Positions 47,150 to 60,439 of a stretch of 64,000 bases of DNA are shown here, in pieces. Every line of letters starts with the position of its first letter. Position 1 is the stretch's first letter. The notes below the pieces were generated by a model. The model ran no database searches and was not told the origin of the DNA. It saw nothing but the letters and a program-made list of their open reading frames with translations. Source of the DNA: Pholis gunnellus (lineage: Eukaryota > Chordata > Actinopteri > Perciformes > Pholidae); the NCBI GenBank assembly GCA_910591455.2, contig OU342808.1, positions 24,898,738-24,962,737 of the forward strand, in the 5' to 3' direction. Position numbers and translations under genes: made by a program.

Positions 47150-47590
47150 TGGCCGTAATTCGTAGATATCCCACAATATTTTTTCCGTATGTTATCCATG
47201 TAATCTTGAAGAAGGACGTAGAAATACTAAATCACACCTGGCGGGTGGAAGGGGAGGTGGACGGGTCCAACAAACCTTTTTTTTGACCTTTCAGCCGCCG
47301 TTAGTTCCTCGTGTGAAACAAGAAGTCAACGTTGATGTTTTTGTCACGTAACATGCGTACTTCAATAGTACGTCACTTAAACTACAATCTTTTCCTAAAC
47401 CTAACTAAGTAGTTTTGTTGCCTAAACATAACTTAGTTGTTTCATGTGAAGACTGAAGTTTATTTTGAAAAGACTGCACGCATGTAACGAGCGGAGACGA
47501 TGACGTGTTGTTGGACTTTCAAAGTAAAACGCATGAAAAATAAGTAACTTTACGTAAGATATCATTGAACCGTTGTATGACGATACTTTG
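47150..47590 (+). mobile_element. Family B repeat, copy 6 (most complete forward copy)
   Basis: gccgtaattcgtagatatcc, ggcgggtggaaggggaggtg, aagtcaacgttgatg, aatcttttcctaaacctaac, taagtagttttgttgcctaa, aacataacttagttg, gaagtttattttgaaaagac, tgcacgcatgtaacgagcgg, cgtgttgttggac and ttacgtaagatatcattgaa. It shows the near-duplicate of cctaactaagtagttttgtt within the consensus, the likely seed of the minisatellite at 50181. Confidence 0.88.
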
Positions 47591-49419
47591 CATTAAAGAT
47601 GAAACATTATGTCAGTCTGTTTCCTACATGATAATCCCTTTATTTATTTAAATCAGGCTCTATTTTTCACTTCTCTACCATGATAGCACGCTAGCTGCTT
47701 TTTTAAAATCACTCGTGAGGATATTCGCGGTTATACCGACAATTCAAATTCACCACAATCAATCCGCAAAAGAAATCCTTTATCATCCTGCTTCTAATCA
47801 TAGCTGTAGTATATTTGTAAATATTGTCACATATTTTGGAAAAATGCTTCCTGGGAAAAGCAAGTCTTGGTAGTTCAGAATAGTACATTATGATAATGTT
47901 TTATTATTTAATTTGTTGTGGAAGAATGTGAACTGTGAAAATCTCTCGTTTATTAAGGTTCAGCCTTTGCAAAGTCGGAAAAGGGGAAAAAAAACAACAG
48001 AGGCTGATTGTAGTGATGCTGGATTTCAAATGCATAAAAGCAGAAATATGGTGTGAAATGCATCACCGCCGGCGTAATATTATGCACGCACATGAATGGA
48101 CTTCATTGGCTTTGTCAGCCAGGACAGGTGCGACCCCATAAGCCATAACAAGCTCATCTACATTTCACAGCATGGAAGAGTGTCTCAGCCCCGACTAATG
48201 TGTTGGCTTGTGTTCTACTGCCAAACACAGGAAAGAAAGCATCATACCTCTTATATCACATAGCGTGTAAATTAACATAAAGTGTAACGCCGAAGCTCTT
48301 GTCTTTCAGCTAATGGTTCAAGTTCTTGAATCACTGATCATCATCCTTACTTTAATAGAAGAACATCCCTCGTTTCTGATGGAAAAGTGGGTCCCAACAC
48401 GAAGGAGACCTTCTTCATCGTGTTATAACAGCAGCAGGTAAACCCCCCTCCTCCTCTTCATCCAGATTGTCAGCTAATAACCATTGTCTTCCTCTCCCCA
48501 ACTTTGACTCTGATGTATCTCCAATGTCATCAATGGGTGAGGCTCATTTCTGCTTTATGTCGGAGTAAGAGAGGAGAGAGAGAGGAGACACATTTCATCC
48601 TGCAGCCGCAAACGACATCAACATCAATCTGTCTGAACTGCTGCTTAAATGACTGTGTAACCTTTACAGCACTGTTAAAGAACGATGTATAATTTCTGCA
48701 TAAAAAAAAGAAAGAAGAGAAGTCGAGGTAATTAAAACAAAATAAAAAAAGAAAGAAGAGGAGTCCAGCTGATGCACTTTCACTTTACTGGACTTGCAGG
48801 CGTTTTTAATGCCCAGTATTAAAAAAAGAAAAAAAAAAAAAGTTGCGCCCTCGAGAGTCACTTTGTAAAAGACTCACTGATATTTCCTGCTTTTAATAAA
48901 AAACACGCACATTAATAGATTCACTGAATTTTTTAACAGATTTAAAAATGTCTGGGAACAACAACAGATTGAGAGCCATAAAAAGCAGAATAAAGCCTTT
49001 ATTACCCACTGACATTCCCCCACATAATGGAAATATTTTACAATGCCTCCCATTTATGGACCTCCGTCCACTATAAATTATATTATGCAAGAAACATCAT
49101 CATGACTGCTGGCATTAACTACTTCATTTGAAATAGGTTTCCAGAGGGAAGGATTGACTTTACTATACGTCGCCTGGAACAAAATCCAATCTGCCGCCAT
49201 GTTTAATGTCACGTTTTTTTTATTATCTTGCAAGCATATGTTGGAATGGCTACAGATGATGAAGCTAGCTGCCGGGCAAAGTGATCATCAGTGCTGCTTT
49301 ATTTTTCTATTTTTAAAGCTCTCTCAACAACAGGATCCGGCAAATTGTTTGTGACCTTTGTCAAGGTTTTGTTTTATTTATTCTGGAAACACAGAGGCTA
49401 GCAGGAGCCGCTGTGCTAG
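47591..49419. other. Non-coding interval
   Basis: A-rich runs near 48705-48755 and 48822-48841. Otherwise unique, with taat-type words around 48240-48330 and 48895-49100. No exon recognised. Confidence 0.45.
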
Positions 49420-49437
49420 CCCCCCCCCCCCCCCCCC
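49420..49437. repeat. Poly-C tract, 18 nt
   Basis: C18 after gtgctag. Confidence 0.95.
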
Positions 49438-50054
49438 ACGGCATGTGTGAATATGCAAAGCTCCTCTATTTCTTTTTTTTTGTGCAAGGTTTCAACATGA
49501 AAACCTGAAATTGTTTGGAAACCTTTTGCCTCGCAGGGCCTTCACGGGGTGACGCCACATAGAGCTGAGCTCTGCAAGAATGTTTGACGCCACTTCCTTA
49601 GTCGAGCATATGCCACATTCTGTTTTGGGGAGGCCGTGTTTGTGTGGTGGTTGTTGTTTTTCCTTTTTCTTTTTCTGCAACTCTGGCCATGGGGAGGAAG
49701 GGCCGGTCAGGGACAGCAGCTGTCCAGCCCTCTGTGAGCATTAAGACACGCATGACCCGGCCAAAAAACCCAAGGTAAGCAAAAAAAAAAAAAAACACAC
49801 CAACAATGCTGCTCATCTGTGCATTTCTGGTCTGCGTCTCGTAAAACCTCCGTGACATTCATGTCAGCCCGTTATCACGGCAGGAATAAAAGAAATGCAA
49901 TCTATTGGTTTGGTCGACAGGGACACGTATTGTCTTTTCCCGTGTCGATGACAATGAAAATAATGACAATGGAAAGTCAATTAGGTGCCTTATTCATGGT
50001 GGACACACGAATGAATGCATCCATGTGACTAAGCAACAGTCAGAGCAAGCAACG
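49438..50054. other. Non-coding interval
   Basis: A14 run at 49781-49795 and T-runs near 49471. No exon recognised. Confidence 0.5.
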
Positions 50055-51010
50055 TACTTTATAATATCCAAAAAGACGACTATTGTTGGGCGGGAGGAGA
50101 GGTGGACCACCAAACCAGAAGACCAGCGTTGTGGTTTTATGGTCGTGGGTTTCAAAACTGTTCTCTACAGTTTTCCAAAACCTAACTGTTGGTTTTGTTG
50201 CCTCAACCTAACTCTACGTGGTTTTGTTGCCTCAACCTAACTGTTGGTTTTGTTGCCTCAACCTAACTGTACGTGGTTTTGTTGCCTCAACCTAACTGTT
50301 GGTTTTGTTGCCTCAACCTAATTGTTGGTTTTGTTGCCTCAACCTAACTGTTGGTTTTGTTGCCTAAACCTAACTGTTGGTTTTGTTGCCTCAACCTAAC
50401 TGTTGGTTTTGTTGCCTCAACCTAACTGTACGTGGTTTTGTTGCCTCAACCTAACTGTTGGTTTTGTTGCCTCAACCTAACTGTTGGTTTTGTTGCCTCA
50501 ACCTAACTGTTGGTTTTGTTGCCTAAACCTAATTGTTGGTTTTGTTGCCTCAACCTAACTGTTGGTTTTGTTGCCTCAACCTAACTGTTGGTTTTGTTGC
50601 CTCAACCTAACTGTTGGTTTTGTTGCCTCAACCTAACTGTTGGTTTTGTTGCCTCAACCTAACTGTTGGTTTTGTTGCCTCAACCTAACTGTTGGTTTTG
50701 TTGCCTCAACCTAACTGTTGGTTTTGTTGCCTCAACCTAACTGTACGTGGTTTTGTTGCCTCAACCTAACTGTTGGTTTAGTTGCACTTACCTAACTGTT
50801 GGGTTTGTTGCCTCAAACTAACTGTTGGTTTTGTTGCATAAACCAAACTGTTGGTTTTGTTGCATAAACCAAACTGTTGGTTTTGTTGCCTACACTTAAC
50901 TGTACGTAATTATTTTGAGCCAAACCACGATGTTTTGTCTTAACCTAAATTTCGTTTTTTAACGTAATGTCATTCAAAGGGCCATAAAAATGAGGCCGCG
51001 TTGTTCATGT
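50055..51010 (+). mobile_element. Family B-related copy 7 hosting a minisatellite
   Basis: The left side gggcgggaggagaggtggac resembles ggcgggtggaaggggaggtg of copy 6. The right side ttattttgagccaaaccacg, then atgttttgtcttaacctaaa, resembles cgtggttatttgaaacccaa / gatgttttcctaaacctaac of copy 8. The array 50181-50906 sits between. Confidence 0.6.
50181..50906 (+). repeat. 26-bp minisatellite, 27 units
   Basis: Consensus cctaactgttggttttgttg + cctcaa (26 bp). Units 2, 4, 10 and 22 are 29 bp, with tacgtgg instead of ttgg. Units 7 and 13 have cctaaa; units 6 and 14 have cctaatt. The central units are almost identical while the last five (from 50765) are diverged, as expected from unequal exchange. 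There is no spacer between units, so it is not a CRISPR-like array. The unit is also found once or twice in every family B copy. Confidence 0.97.
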
Positions 51011-51124
51011 GGTTACATTAGAAATGACACTCATGTGGGTCAAAGTGAAACGTAGAAGCAGTTCAACACACAGTAGAGGGAAGAGCCTTAATGGAGAGAT
51101 CAAGAGAAAAGGCAGCAGCTCCTA
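51011..51124. other. Non-coding interval
   Basis: Short unique spacer; nothing recognised. Confidence 0.5.
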
Positions 51125-51192
51125 GAGGAAGGAAGGAGGGAGGAGGAGGAGGAAGGAAGGAGGGACGGGGGGGGGGGGGGGACGTGGGGGGG
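51125..51192 (+). repeat. (GGA)n/(GGAA)n plus G15
   Basis: Purine tract with gaggaggagg and ggaaggaagg units, then G15 at 51167-51181. Confidence 0.9.
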
Positions 51193-52378
51193 CAGGTGGT
51201 AGGCATGGACAAGGGTATGCTGGTGCATCTGCCTGCGGCGATGGTATTGACGGACATATTTCCCACAGCTCCGTGTCACAGCGGGATCATCGCACATGAT
51301 TACGGGGGGGATCAGCATGATCGGCTGTCGCTGATTTCGCTGACATCTGTCGGTGAGGTGATACAAGCTGTGACGAGGATCGGCCCCGACATGGAAATCT
51401 TGAACGGCTGTTGAGCCGCGGCGACCGAAGGCTTCTTGTAACTCTGAGTGGAAAAACCACAAAGCGCCTTTTACCAAAATGAGAAAAGGATTCCATCGTC
51501 CGCTTGCACGAGTTTCGACACTTATAAACACACCCAAAATGTTTGAAAGCCTTGCTATTCAGTGGCACTTTGGCGCATACTTACAAGAAAATAACTTGGA
51601 CATAAACGCATGAAAGATTCTTAAATGTGTGTTCTATTTTTGTATTATCTTCCATGACAGCAAGCTAGACAATATTCTCAATTATCCCGATAATGGAAAT
51701 TATGGAAAGTGTTTTGTTTTTTTATCCCTAATATGAATTTACCGTCCACCGAGAAATCAACTTCTACGGCCTCCGCCATATCGGAAAAGTTGCAACTAGT
51801 GAAGAAGAAGAAGATTTCCACTTGTGAGGCTGTGAACACTACTAGAGGAGTGTGTTCATCTGGACAAAAAAAAACAAAACACACACATCACCAGTGAGAG
51901 TGAGACATCACAGCGAAAAGCAATTCACACATAATCCAGTGATCGAGCGTCCTTTGCTCAAAACCAATACAGTATCTGTCCGGCTCCAAAAGAAGGATTA
52001 TTTATCCCTGGGTAAGTAATTGCAGGGTTCATAACAATGAGATTCGGATTAAGGAATTCATTATGGGGTTTTGAAGCAGGGCACAGCTTGAATACAATTA
52101 CATGTAAGTCCAGCCCGGGAGATAAAAAAAAAAATCATCTCCTCAATATGGAGCGCTTTGATGTGACCCTCGACACAGAAAATGATCTCCCGGATAAATC
52201 CTTTCTTCATTTCATCTCGAAGATTCGAAGGGAAATTCTTAAACATATGGCTTAAATTGCTGGTAATGGATCGGAGGCGAGTCATCTGGGGCAGAGATCC
52301 TGAGCCCTTTCTCATCTTTTGATGCGAGCTCTTTGATTAAATGTCAGACTTTCACTGTCACATATGCTGGAAGAATAT
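51193..52378. other. Non-coding interval with a protein-like open frame
   Basis: The plus-strand frame from 51193 to the stop at 51412 is not low-complexity (for example the segment GEVIQAVTRIGPDMEIL), but no family is recognised and it is preceded by the purine tract. Treated as non-coding. The rest is unique, with AAG repeats at 51802. Confidence 0.35.
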
Positions 52379-52402
52379 CCCCCCCCCCCCTTTTTTTTTT
52401 TC
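52379..52402. repeat. C12 followed by T11
   Basis: Adjacent homopolymers, all-pyrimidine over about 24 bp. Confidence 0.9.
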
Positions 52403-54092
52403 TTAAAGGCTTCTTAATGGGCCGTTCCAAGAAAAGAAATCAAAATTTTGCCCCGACCGTGAGGAAGACTTCGGACATTATGCTGCCGTTCTCGTAATGA
52501 ATCATCTTGGTGGTTGCATTCGACAAAGCAATTCACAGAAAAGCTTTTATTTGTGATTCAGTTGGAAAAATATGCTCTAGTACATTCAAAGAAATAGCTC
52601 AAGTAAAACTTTTCAATCATCTCTTTTGGGATTGTCTCAGTTCAGTTTCGGTGTGGCTTTCAAACATCCCTCTGAACCACAAAACCGGCCAGTGGGATTG
52701 AAGAGCACGTTTTATTTAAACAATCGCCAAAACTACACCGTTTATCACAGCCAGAAGCTGCAAAAAAACCTAGTTTTTGTCAGATTATCATCTTTCCAAC
52801 GGTCCCTGAACACATCATGGTCAACCGTTTGAAGTAAGCAGATCCTGTAAAAAACATTAAATTCTGAGCTCCTCAACACAACTATGAAGACATGTTTGAC
52901 TCAGCTGTGACCAACAGTCATGTGACAACAATTCTGTGAAACTTTGAAAAATGTAAATAGTCAAATATATAAAGCACATGAAGCCTCAATTTCTCTCCCA
53001 ACATTGGTGACATTTGTGGGTGCTTTACTTTTTTTTTTTATATGTAGATTCCACTGTTTTCCAATTTTTTAAAAAGAAATTATCAAAGAAATTCACATTT
53101 TTTTAAATGATTTATGTCATTATAACTGTGTTATTCTGCATTAACGACATGTTTGAGTTCTCTCTACTTCTAGTCATAATTGTGATGTTTCCATAGAGGA
53201 GCAGGACTTATATAAAATAGAGGATATCAAACCCACAGAGAGTAAAATGTGACCGGAGCAAAAAACGCCTTGAAACTGCTTGTAGTTCAGAGGGTTAATT
53301 GCCATTTTTTCCAGTTTGGGGATCAATAAAATGTAGAAGTAATGCAGCAACAGTAGAGAAATAGTTGAAAAAGGTATAAAAACTGTAAGATCTGCAGCAC
53401 TGACCACATTCGGTGGTGTCTAATCCAGCCGACTAGAAGGTGTGTGAATACAATTTATTAATTAATCTCTCCGTTTAACGGCTCGTTTGAACAAAATGCT
53501 GATTTAATCAGCATATGTGGTTTAACAACAAAGAGCTCAGTTGCACCTAAAAATGTCTCCACTGAGTACAACATTCCTTAAAAAGAGAAATACACTCATA
53601 GGATTCAAGTAAGTTGGGGATAAACGCATTTATTAAAACGTGTCTAAAGTAATTAATACGTGTTAAAGACGTTGATTTCTGCTCGGTGAGAAATGCAAAG
53701 CTATGGCGGTTGTTTGGGTTTGTTTACTGCGTATACGACCACTCATTTACATGAATGATGTCAGGACGCTTTACCACCAGAAGTGTTTATGAGCACAGCA
53801 TCCGACTGCATTTTCATTCCCGTTATTTTTGTTTTAACGCATGTGTGAATCAATTAATTCTGTCATAAAAGGCCACCATAAACTGTGTGCAGGAGTTAAT
53901 GAGTCCGGCATTACCACATCATTACACCAGCTGGCATAATGGAGCATGTGTTGTTTGTCATAATATATGCTGCCATGCTTAACAGACATAAATTGTTTGG
54001 AATGCTAAGTTTAGCTGGTTTTTGTTGGATGACAAAGACAAAACGCTTGTGCACTAAGTTCACCGTGCTAACAGCAGGTACGTACTTACATG
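52403..54092. other. Non-coding interval
   Basis: Mostly unique AT-rich sequence, T-runs near 53031 and 53100. No exon recognised. Confidence 0.45.
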
Positions 54093-54109
54093 TGTGTGTG
54101 TGTGTGTGT
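54093..54109 (+). repeat. Short (TG)n
   Basis: About eight units. Confidence 0.9.
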
Positions 54110-55223
54110 ACATAAAAGTGATTTTACAGCTGACAGGATTTATCAGGGTGATCTAAAAGAAGCTAATAAGCATTTTAGGATTCCATATATTGTACTTAAT
54201 ATTTGTGGAGGCACTGACAAAGTTCAAAAACCCTCATTTAATTATGTTTATAGCACCCAATAGCATCGCCAACACACTGCTTACAAATTCAACTTAGTTC
54301 ACAGCTGCGTTTCAAAGCAGAAGGGAAGCAAATGAGTAAATTTTCCCGACAAATAGACGCTTTTTTACCACTTGCATCTACACTTTGGTGCAAAATGTAA
54401 TAATCAAACCAATAATATAGCAGCAAACCACTGTTATCTATGTCGAGATGTAGTGGAGTAATGTGTACCTGAGCAGAGGATGATAAATAGTCAAAATATA
54501 CATGCGTTTATACATGCGTTTTTGGGTAGGTAGTAGTTTGATCGCACAATGTTGTCATGCCTAAAAGTACTTAGGCCAGATTCATTTGGTGTTTTAAAAA
54601 GGTACTATTCTCTCATGTAAATGCTCCAGAATCCATACAAATCTCTTCAAACATGCCTGGTGTAAATGCACCGTACCTGTGTCAACAGTTAAAGCTGGCT
54701 GTTGCTGATGAACAGCATTTCCAGCTCACTAACACTTTGCTCAGTGGACCCTCGCGCCATAAAGGCGGGTTAAAAATACATCCCAGTGAGCGCCACTCAT
54801 GCAGCACATGTTTCCTTCAGCCACAAGCCGCTCAAAATGTGCCTCCATCCATCGTCTCATAAGCAGTCTGCAGCACAGCGAGGGGGGAGGGGGGGAGGGG
54901 GGGGGCCCGGCCCGTCTCAAGGTCACCGGGCCCTTCACCGCTGTGGCATGATGGGTAGCTCCTGCCCGTGCCAGGCAGCCGGCCAGCCGGCCAGCAAAAG
55001 GAACTGCCCGGGTTCACATGGCCAGCTTTACCTTGACTGAAAGAAAGGAGGAAGGCACCGGCGGCCCCCCTGCCGCTCGGTAACTGGTACCAAATGGTGC
55101 CTCCCCTCTGGGGTCCTGACCTGCGAGCAGGCAGAGTCCCAGGACACCTCAGAGCCGAGCTGGAGGATGGGCAGACAGCTGCCTTCTGTCAGTGGGCCCG
55201 TGGACCTCGAAGATCATCTTTTT

Positions 55224-55226
<3 letters not shown>
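54110..55226. other. Non-coding interval, GC-rich after 54.86 kb
   Basis: G-rich run at 54880-54905, ccggccag in tandem at about 54970-54990. Frames over 54786-55040 are artefacts of GC-rich composition. Confidence 0.4.

Positions 55227-55313
<87 letters not shown>
55227..55313 (+). repeat. (CA)n microsatellite, ~43 units
   Basis: Uninterrupted. Confidence 0.98.
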
Positions 55314-55315
<2 letters not shown>

Positions 55316-55519
55316 CCATTCAGCAAGAGGCCTGGTCTAAAAGCAGAGAGGTAAAAGGACTGTACTGAGTTACAGTCACACTGAAACTAAAAATGTTCCA
55401 GTTCTGATGTTTCCCACTGCAGATGCAGATCTGATGCCTGCTAAAATAAACTGCATGGAGGCTGTTTTTTTATAAGATTATTAAATATATTTATATAAGC
55501 TTCAGAGCAACAAAACAAA
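55314..55519. other. Non-coding interval
   Basis: Short unique segment; nothing recognised. Confidence 0.5.
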
Positions 55520-55820
55520 GATCTTTCAGCCAGGAGGCCGCTGTTCGTTCCTCATGTGTAACAATAAGTAAACGCGGATGTCACTTCCGTGGTTATTTGA
55601 AACCCAAACGACGATGTTTTCCTAAACCTAACAGTGGTTTTGTAGCCTAAACTTAACTCAGTAGTTTCCAGTGAAGACGGAAGTTTATTTTGAAAAGACG
55701 GCATTCATGTAACGAGCAGAAAATGACTCGTGTTGCTGGACATTCTAAGTAAAACGCACAAAAAATGAGGAGTAACTCTTCTTAAGATATACCAACTGTT
55801 GTATGAGGATACGTTACATT
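55520..55820 (+). mobile_element. Family B repeat, copy 8
   Basis: Starts near tctttcagccaggaggccgc, with aaacgcggatgtcacttccg, gatgttttcctaaacctaac, aagacggaagtttattttga, ttcatgtaacgagcagaaa, cgtgttgctggacattc, aaatgaggagtaactc and ttgtatgaggatacgtta. The 5' part of the family is absent. Confidence 0.87.
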
Positions 55821-56690
55821 GTGTCACTTCCTGTTTTCAACATTACCATCGGTATGAGTTATTTGGTCCCATGCTAACAGTCATCCAGATATAAGGGGAA
55901 AGAGTTTAGAATTAGAATAGAGGGAGGCCTTCTTTACTCTGTGAACACGGCTATGATGTGGAACTAAAAACATCTTCCTTAAGAATAAACTTGTTTTCAT
56001 AAAAGAAGAATGTTTGTTAGGAATCTGCAGACCTCACGCATACTTATTGCAGACAAAGATACCGTCTCACATGCAAACAACTGTTAAAGAGCATGTTTAC
56101 AATCATGCGTACATGCAGCTCAATCAGTTTGATCAAGAATCTGACGAATAATTTGGATGCATAATCCTGGATTTACACAGTTTTATGCATCTGGTCTCAG
56201 GATTACAATATCAAAACAAGAACTGAATTAAATAAAACAAATGTCAAACAGAGTGAAGGGTTAATTAGTCGCTCTCTGTTTCTTACTTTCACTGGATAAA
56301 TAAAAGGTTAAACATATCACATTGAGTCCAGGTCATTTATTTGAATCTGTCTGAAGAGTGAATGTTAAAAGCCTTCCTGAAACATAAATAAATTATCTTT
56401 TAATTCTCTCTCGAGTCAAGTCTCAGACCTACTTAAATCAAGAGAGAACACGGCAAAAACAAACAGTCTTACTTCCTGTTCTGCCACCTCCACCTCTGAA
56501 GCCGGCGAGGCTCTGAGGAACAATGTTATATGGATGTTGATGGGGAGAAGCTGCATAATTAATTTGTATATTCTAGCATGACAGATGTTTGATTTTGGCC
56601 GTAAAAGTAATTAATAAGAGAGTGGAGGGAGAGGCAGATTGCTGGAAGATTATTTATGAAGACTCCTCACAGAGCATGTTGGAGGTGGGG
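55821..56690. other. Non-coding interval
   Basis: Unique, repeat-poor; atgcataattaatttgta-like words near 56550-56570. No exon. Confidence 0.45.
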
Positions 56691-57723
<1,033 letters not shown>

Positions 57724-58212
57724 GGCTGCAACCTCCGGTTCTGAAAAGTGAAGTCAGTGCTGAAGAGTCTTAAAGCTGCATTCTCTCTAATGTCCACCAG
57801 GGGGCGACTCCTCTGGTTGTATAGAAGTCTATGAGAAAATGACTCTACTTCTCTCTTGATTTATTACCTCAGTAAACATTGTAAACATGAGTTTATGGTC
57901 TCAATCTCTAGTTTCAAGACTTCTTCAATACAGCATGATGTTCATTTAGTAAATGATGGTCCATTTAGAGTCAAACAGACCATAAAGCAGGGGATGCTTT
58001 AGGGCGGGGCTACACAGTGATTGACAGGTCGCCAACAGAGCCGTATATGACGTCACTTCTCCTGAGTCCAAATCTGTTCACTGGTTGCAAAAAGCCAACA
58101 TGGCGACGTCCGTATACCAAGATGGCGACGGCTAAATCGCCGAACTGGAGGGTTTCAAAACATCGGTCCACAAACCAATGGGTGACGTCACGACGACTAC
58201 GTCCACGTCTGG
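57724..58212 (+). mobile_element. Family A repeat, copy 6
   Basis: From caggctgcaacctccggttc to acgactacgtccacgtctgg. All central family blocks are present. The 3' terminus diverges after gtccacg. A 132-residue open frame starting at 58017 lies mostly in the repeat and its unique flank and is not considered a gene. Confidence 0.87.
57791..57809 (+). promoter_or_regulatory. CTCF-like motif in family A copy 6 (forward)
   Basis: Core ccaccagggggcg at 57794-57806, identical to copies 1-3, although one upstream base differs (aatgtcc for agtgtcc). Confidence 0.6.
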
Positions 58213-59554
58213 TGTGTGCCAGACACAGCCCATGTGGTACTCGTCAAGGTGATTCACTCTGGACCGACAGACTGATGGGGCGACCAAAAGCTGCCACTTC
58301 TAGAGCCATTCGGATGGCTTGGCTAAAAACAAGTCCAATCGGAAGTCAGGCTGCACAACATTTGGTCAACAAGTACGTCTGGACTCAGAAAGACGGGCCG
58401 TGGAGGAGAAACTAAATAATTAGATACGGCCAAGTGTTTTGCAACAGCAGGGACGGAGCAATTTATGCCTCAATCTAGGCACAAACTTCCGTTTTTCTTT
58501 TTTCCCCTCCCCTCCTCCCCTTTTTTTTTTTTATTACAGAGCTGTACGGCTTCAGAAGATAATAATGAACTGTAATGGATGCCAAACAGTGAGGACAGGG
58601 AGTGAATGTAATTTTCTCAATGAGGGCATAAATCTCACAAGGAGGCTGGAAACTGGAAAGTCCTGTTGGGTATTCAAATCTGCTGCCGTGACTGAAGCGG
58701 TCACAGTACATCACGGTGCGTCGCGACTCGACAGAAGGTTAGTGCAGGCGATCCGCCACAATGTGATCTCCTTCATTGACGGTCTGGATGCTCGGCGGGT
58801 TCTTATTAGTCAGCAATGATTAAAAAAAAACAAAGCTTTGATAGCATTGCACAGGAAGGGGGCCCGATTTAATCAAACCCTCCACCTCCTCCTCCTCGCT
58901 GTAATATATATACGTTGTTGTGACAACAATAGGGTCTTGTTTCATTTAGCTGTGAAGTCTACGGGCTTACATTAATTCAGACCATAACCAGGGGCCGTGG
59001 ATTATGGGAATTAAACATCATCTGAATAAGAATAGAGGTGGAGAGGAAGGCATGCATGGACAGCGATGGAGAGATTAAGGTCTGACTGATCTCTCTGTTA
59101 AGCCTTATAGCTGCAACGTGACGAGGCCCTCTGCTGAACAGCTTTCTCTGCCGGCTCCTGCAGGTGTCGCCAGCAGTTCTTCATCTTAACTCCAAAAGAT
59201 ATTCAAAACCAAAACAGGTTCCTAGTAATGACACCCACTTGTAAATGTGGAAAACAGGTTCATTTTGGTGAGACATAAAGGTTATTTTTGGCCCCCTCTG
59301 CTTCCCAGGATTTAATCTATCGGTAAATTAGAGAAGAAAGAGCAGAGGCTGCTGATACTTATTTCACCAAAAAGGGATGATAATTGCCACAATTCTCCAA
59401 AAATGATCTCACAATATCCTGGCAGGTTTCTCAATATGCAAATTCAACCCTGTTTTTACGTTCCCATACAACTAAACCTCTCAATTACGAGGGAATTTGA
59501 GGGGAAAACGTATTTTCTCGAATTGAAGCAAAACAAGGCAAGGCAACGAAACTA
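58213..59554. other. Non-coding interval
   Basis: A T12 run follows C-rich sequence at 58506-58532. The 126-residue frame 58439-58819 spans this run and is unrecognised. The patch 58580-58780 is unique and could be conserved non-coding DNA. Confidence 0.4.
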
Positions 59555-59705
59555 CTACTGGCTTATGTTTTTAAATGTGATACGAACAGTGGTCTCCTTT
59601 GTGAAAGTCCTTTGTTGTTTGACCCATCACCTATCCCAACCTCCCCCCCCCATACGGATTTCTGTGGACTCATATGAAACGTATTTGTGATCCGTCAAAA
59701 GCAAA
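59555..59705 (-). mobile_element. Family B repeat, copy 9 (reverse, fragment)
   Basis: acgaacagtggtctcctttg followed by tttgttgtttgacccatcac matches the aacagcggtctcctgg / gtttgacccgtcc block of copy 2. About 150 bp. Confidence 0.6.
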
Positions 59706-60439
59706 CATAGTCCACGACTGTTCGCTAGAAACACAAGTCACAATGCAGTTGTATAGGAACATCACTTGTAGTTGACCAAACGGGCAGATTTGGTCTGCGT
59801 TATCGAAACAAACCATAAACTTTGGCAAATCATCTTAAATCACGGTGGATTTTTATTGCAACTGCATCTCACGTATTCATGAGCGAACGCGGTTTGCTCA
59901 ATCGTCAACAAGTGCATTGACTTTTGAGTTGATATATTTTATACCAACAGTTAGACGGTCAGCTCTGACCGGCTAATAAAGAATGAGAAAGAGTCCACGC
60001 GAGGCAGGCGGGACGTGAGTCAAACAAACTTTGAAATGCTTTTCTGTTCCTTCATCAGTAGAGGAACTCTGGAGGCTCAAGTACGGTGATCGCAGTATAA
60101 AGTATAAATACTGCTTAGATCTTGTTATAGTTCATTAGTCATCGTGACTCACTGAAGGAAAACCTCCCAGTTTGAGAACCACCGGTTTAGTCTGCTGTGT
60201 CAGCTTTTTTTAATTCCCCAAATTTCAAAAGACGAGCAAGTGAATGATGATAATTGAACTCTGGGAAGTACAGTGTGTGCACTAAAAGGAAAAAAGTGCT
60301 AACGTTTTTGGCTCAGTAAAAAATCACTTTAAATACTTGTTTGACCTCCTCCGAGTTGTCAAATTAAATGTCCTTGATAGTAAATGTGCGAGATTGCAGA
60401 ACGGACAGGTACGTCCGGCCGTCGCTAAAAGAGATTCTG
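59706..60439. other. Non-coding interval
   Basis: The phrase ccagtttgagaaccaccggt at 60167 resembles a common fish repeat word. No exon. Confidence 0.45.

Noticed and set aside
50181..50906. CRISPR-like regular repeat array
   Set aside because: Units are contiguous with no spacers, and the unit derives from a eukaryotic dispersed repeat.
51091..51414. 107-codon plus-strand frame with a non-repetitive second half
   Set aside because: The first half is a purine tract; no family recognised; no splice support. A transcript would change this view.
58017..58415. 132-codon plus-strand frame
   Set aside because: More than half lies in family A copy 6; no recognised domain or exon signals.
58439..58819. 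126-codon plus-strand frame
   Set aside because: Crosses a C/T homopolymer and shows no known motif.
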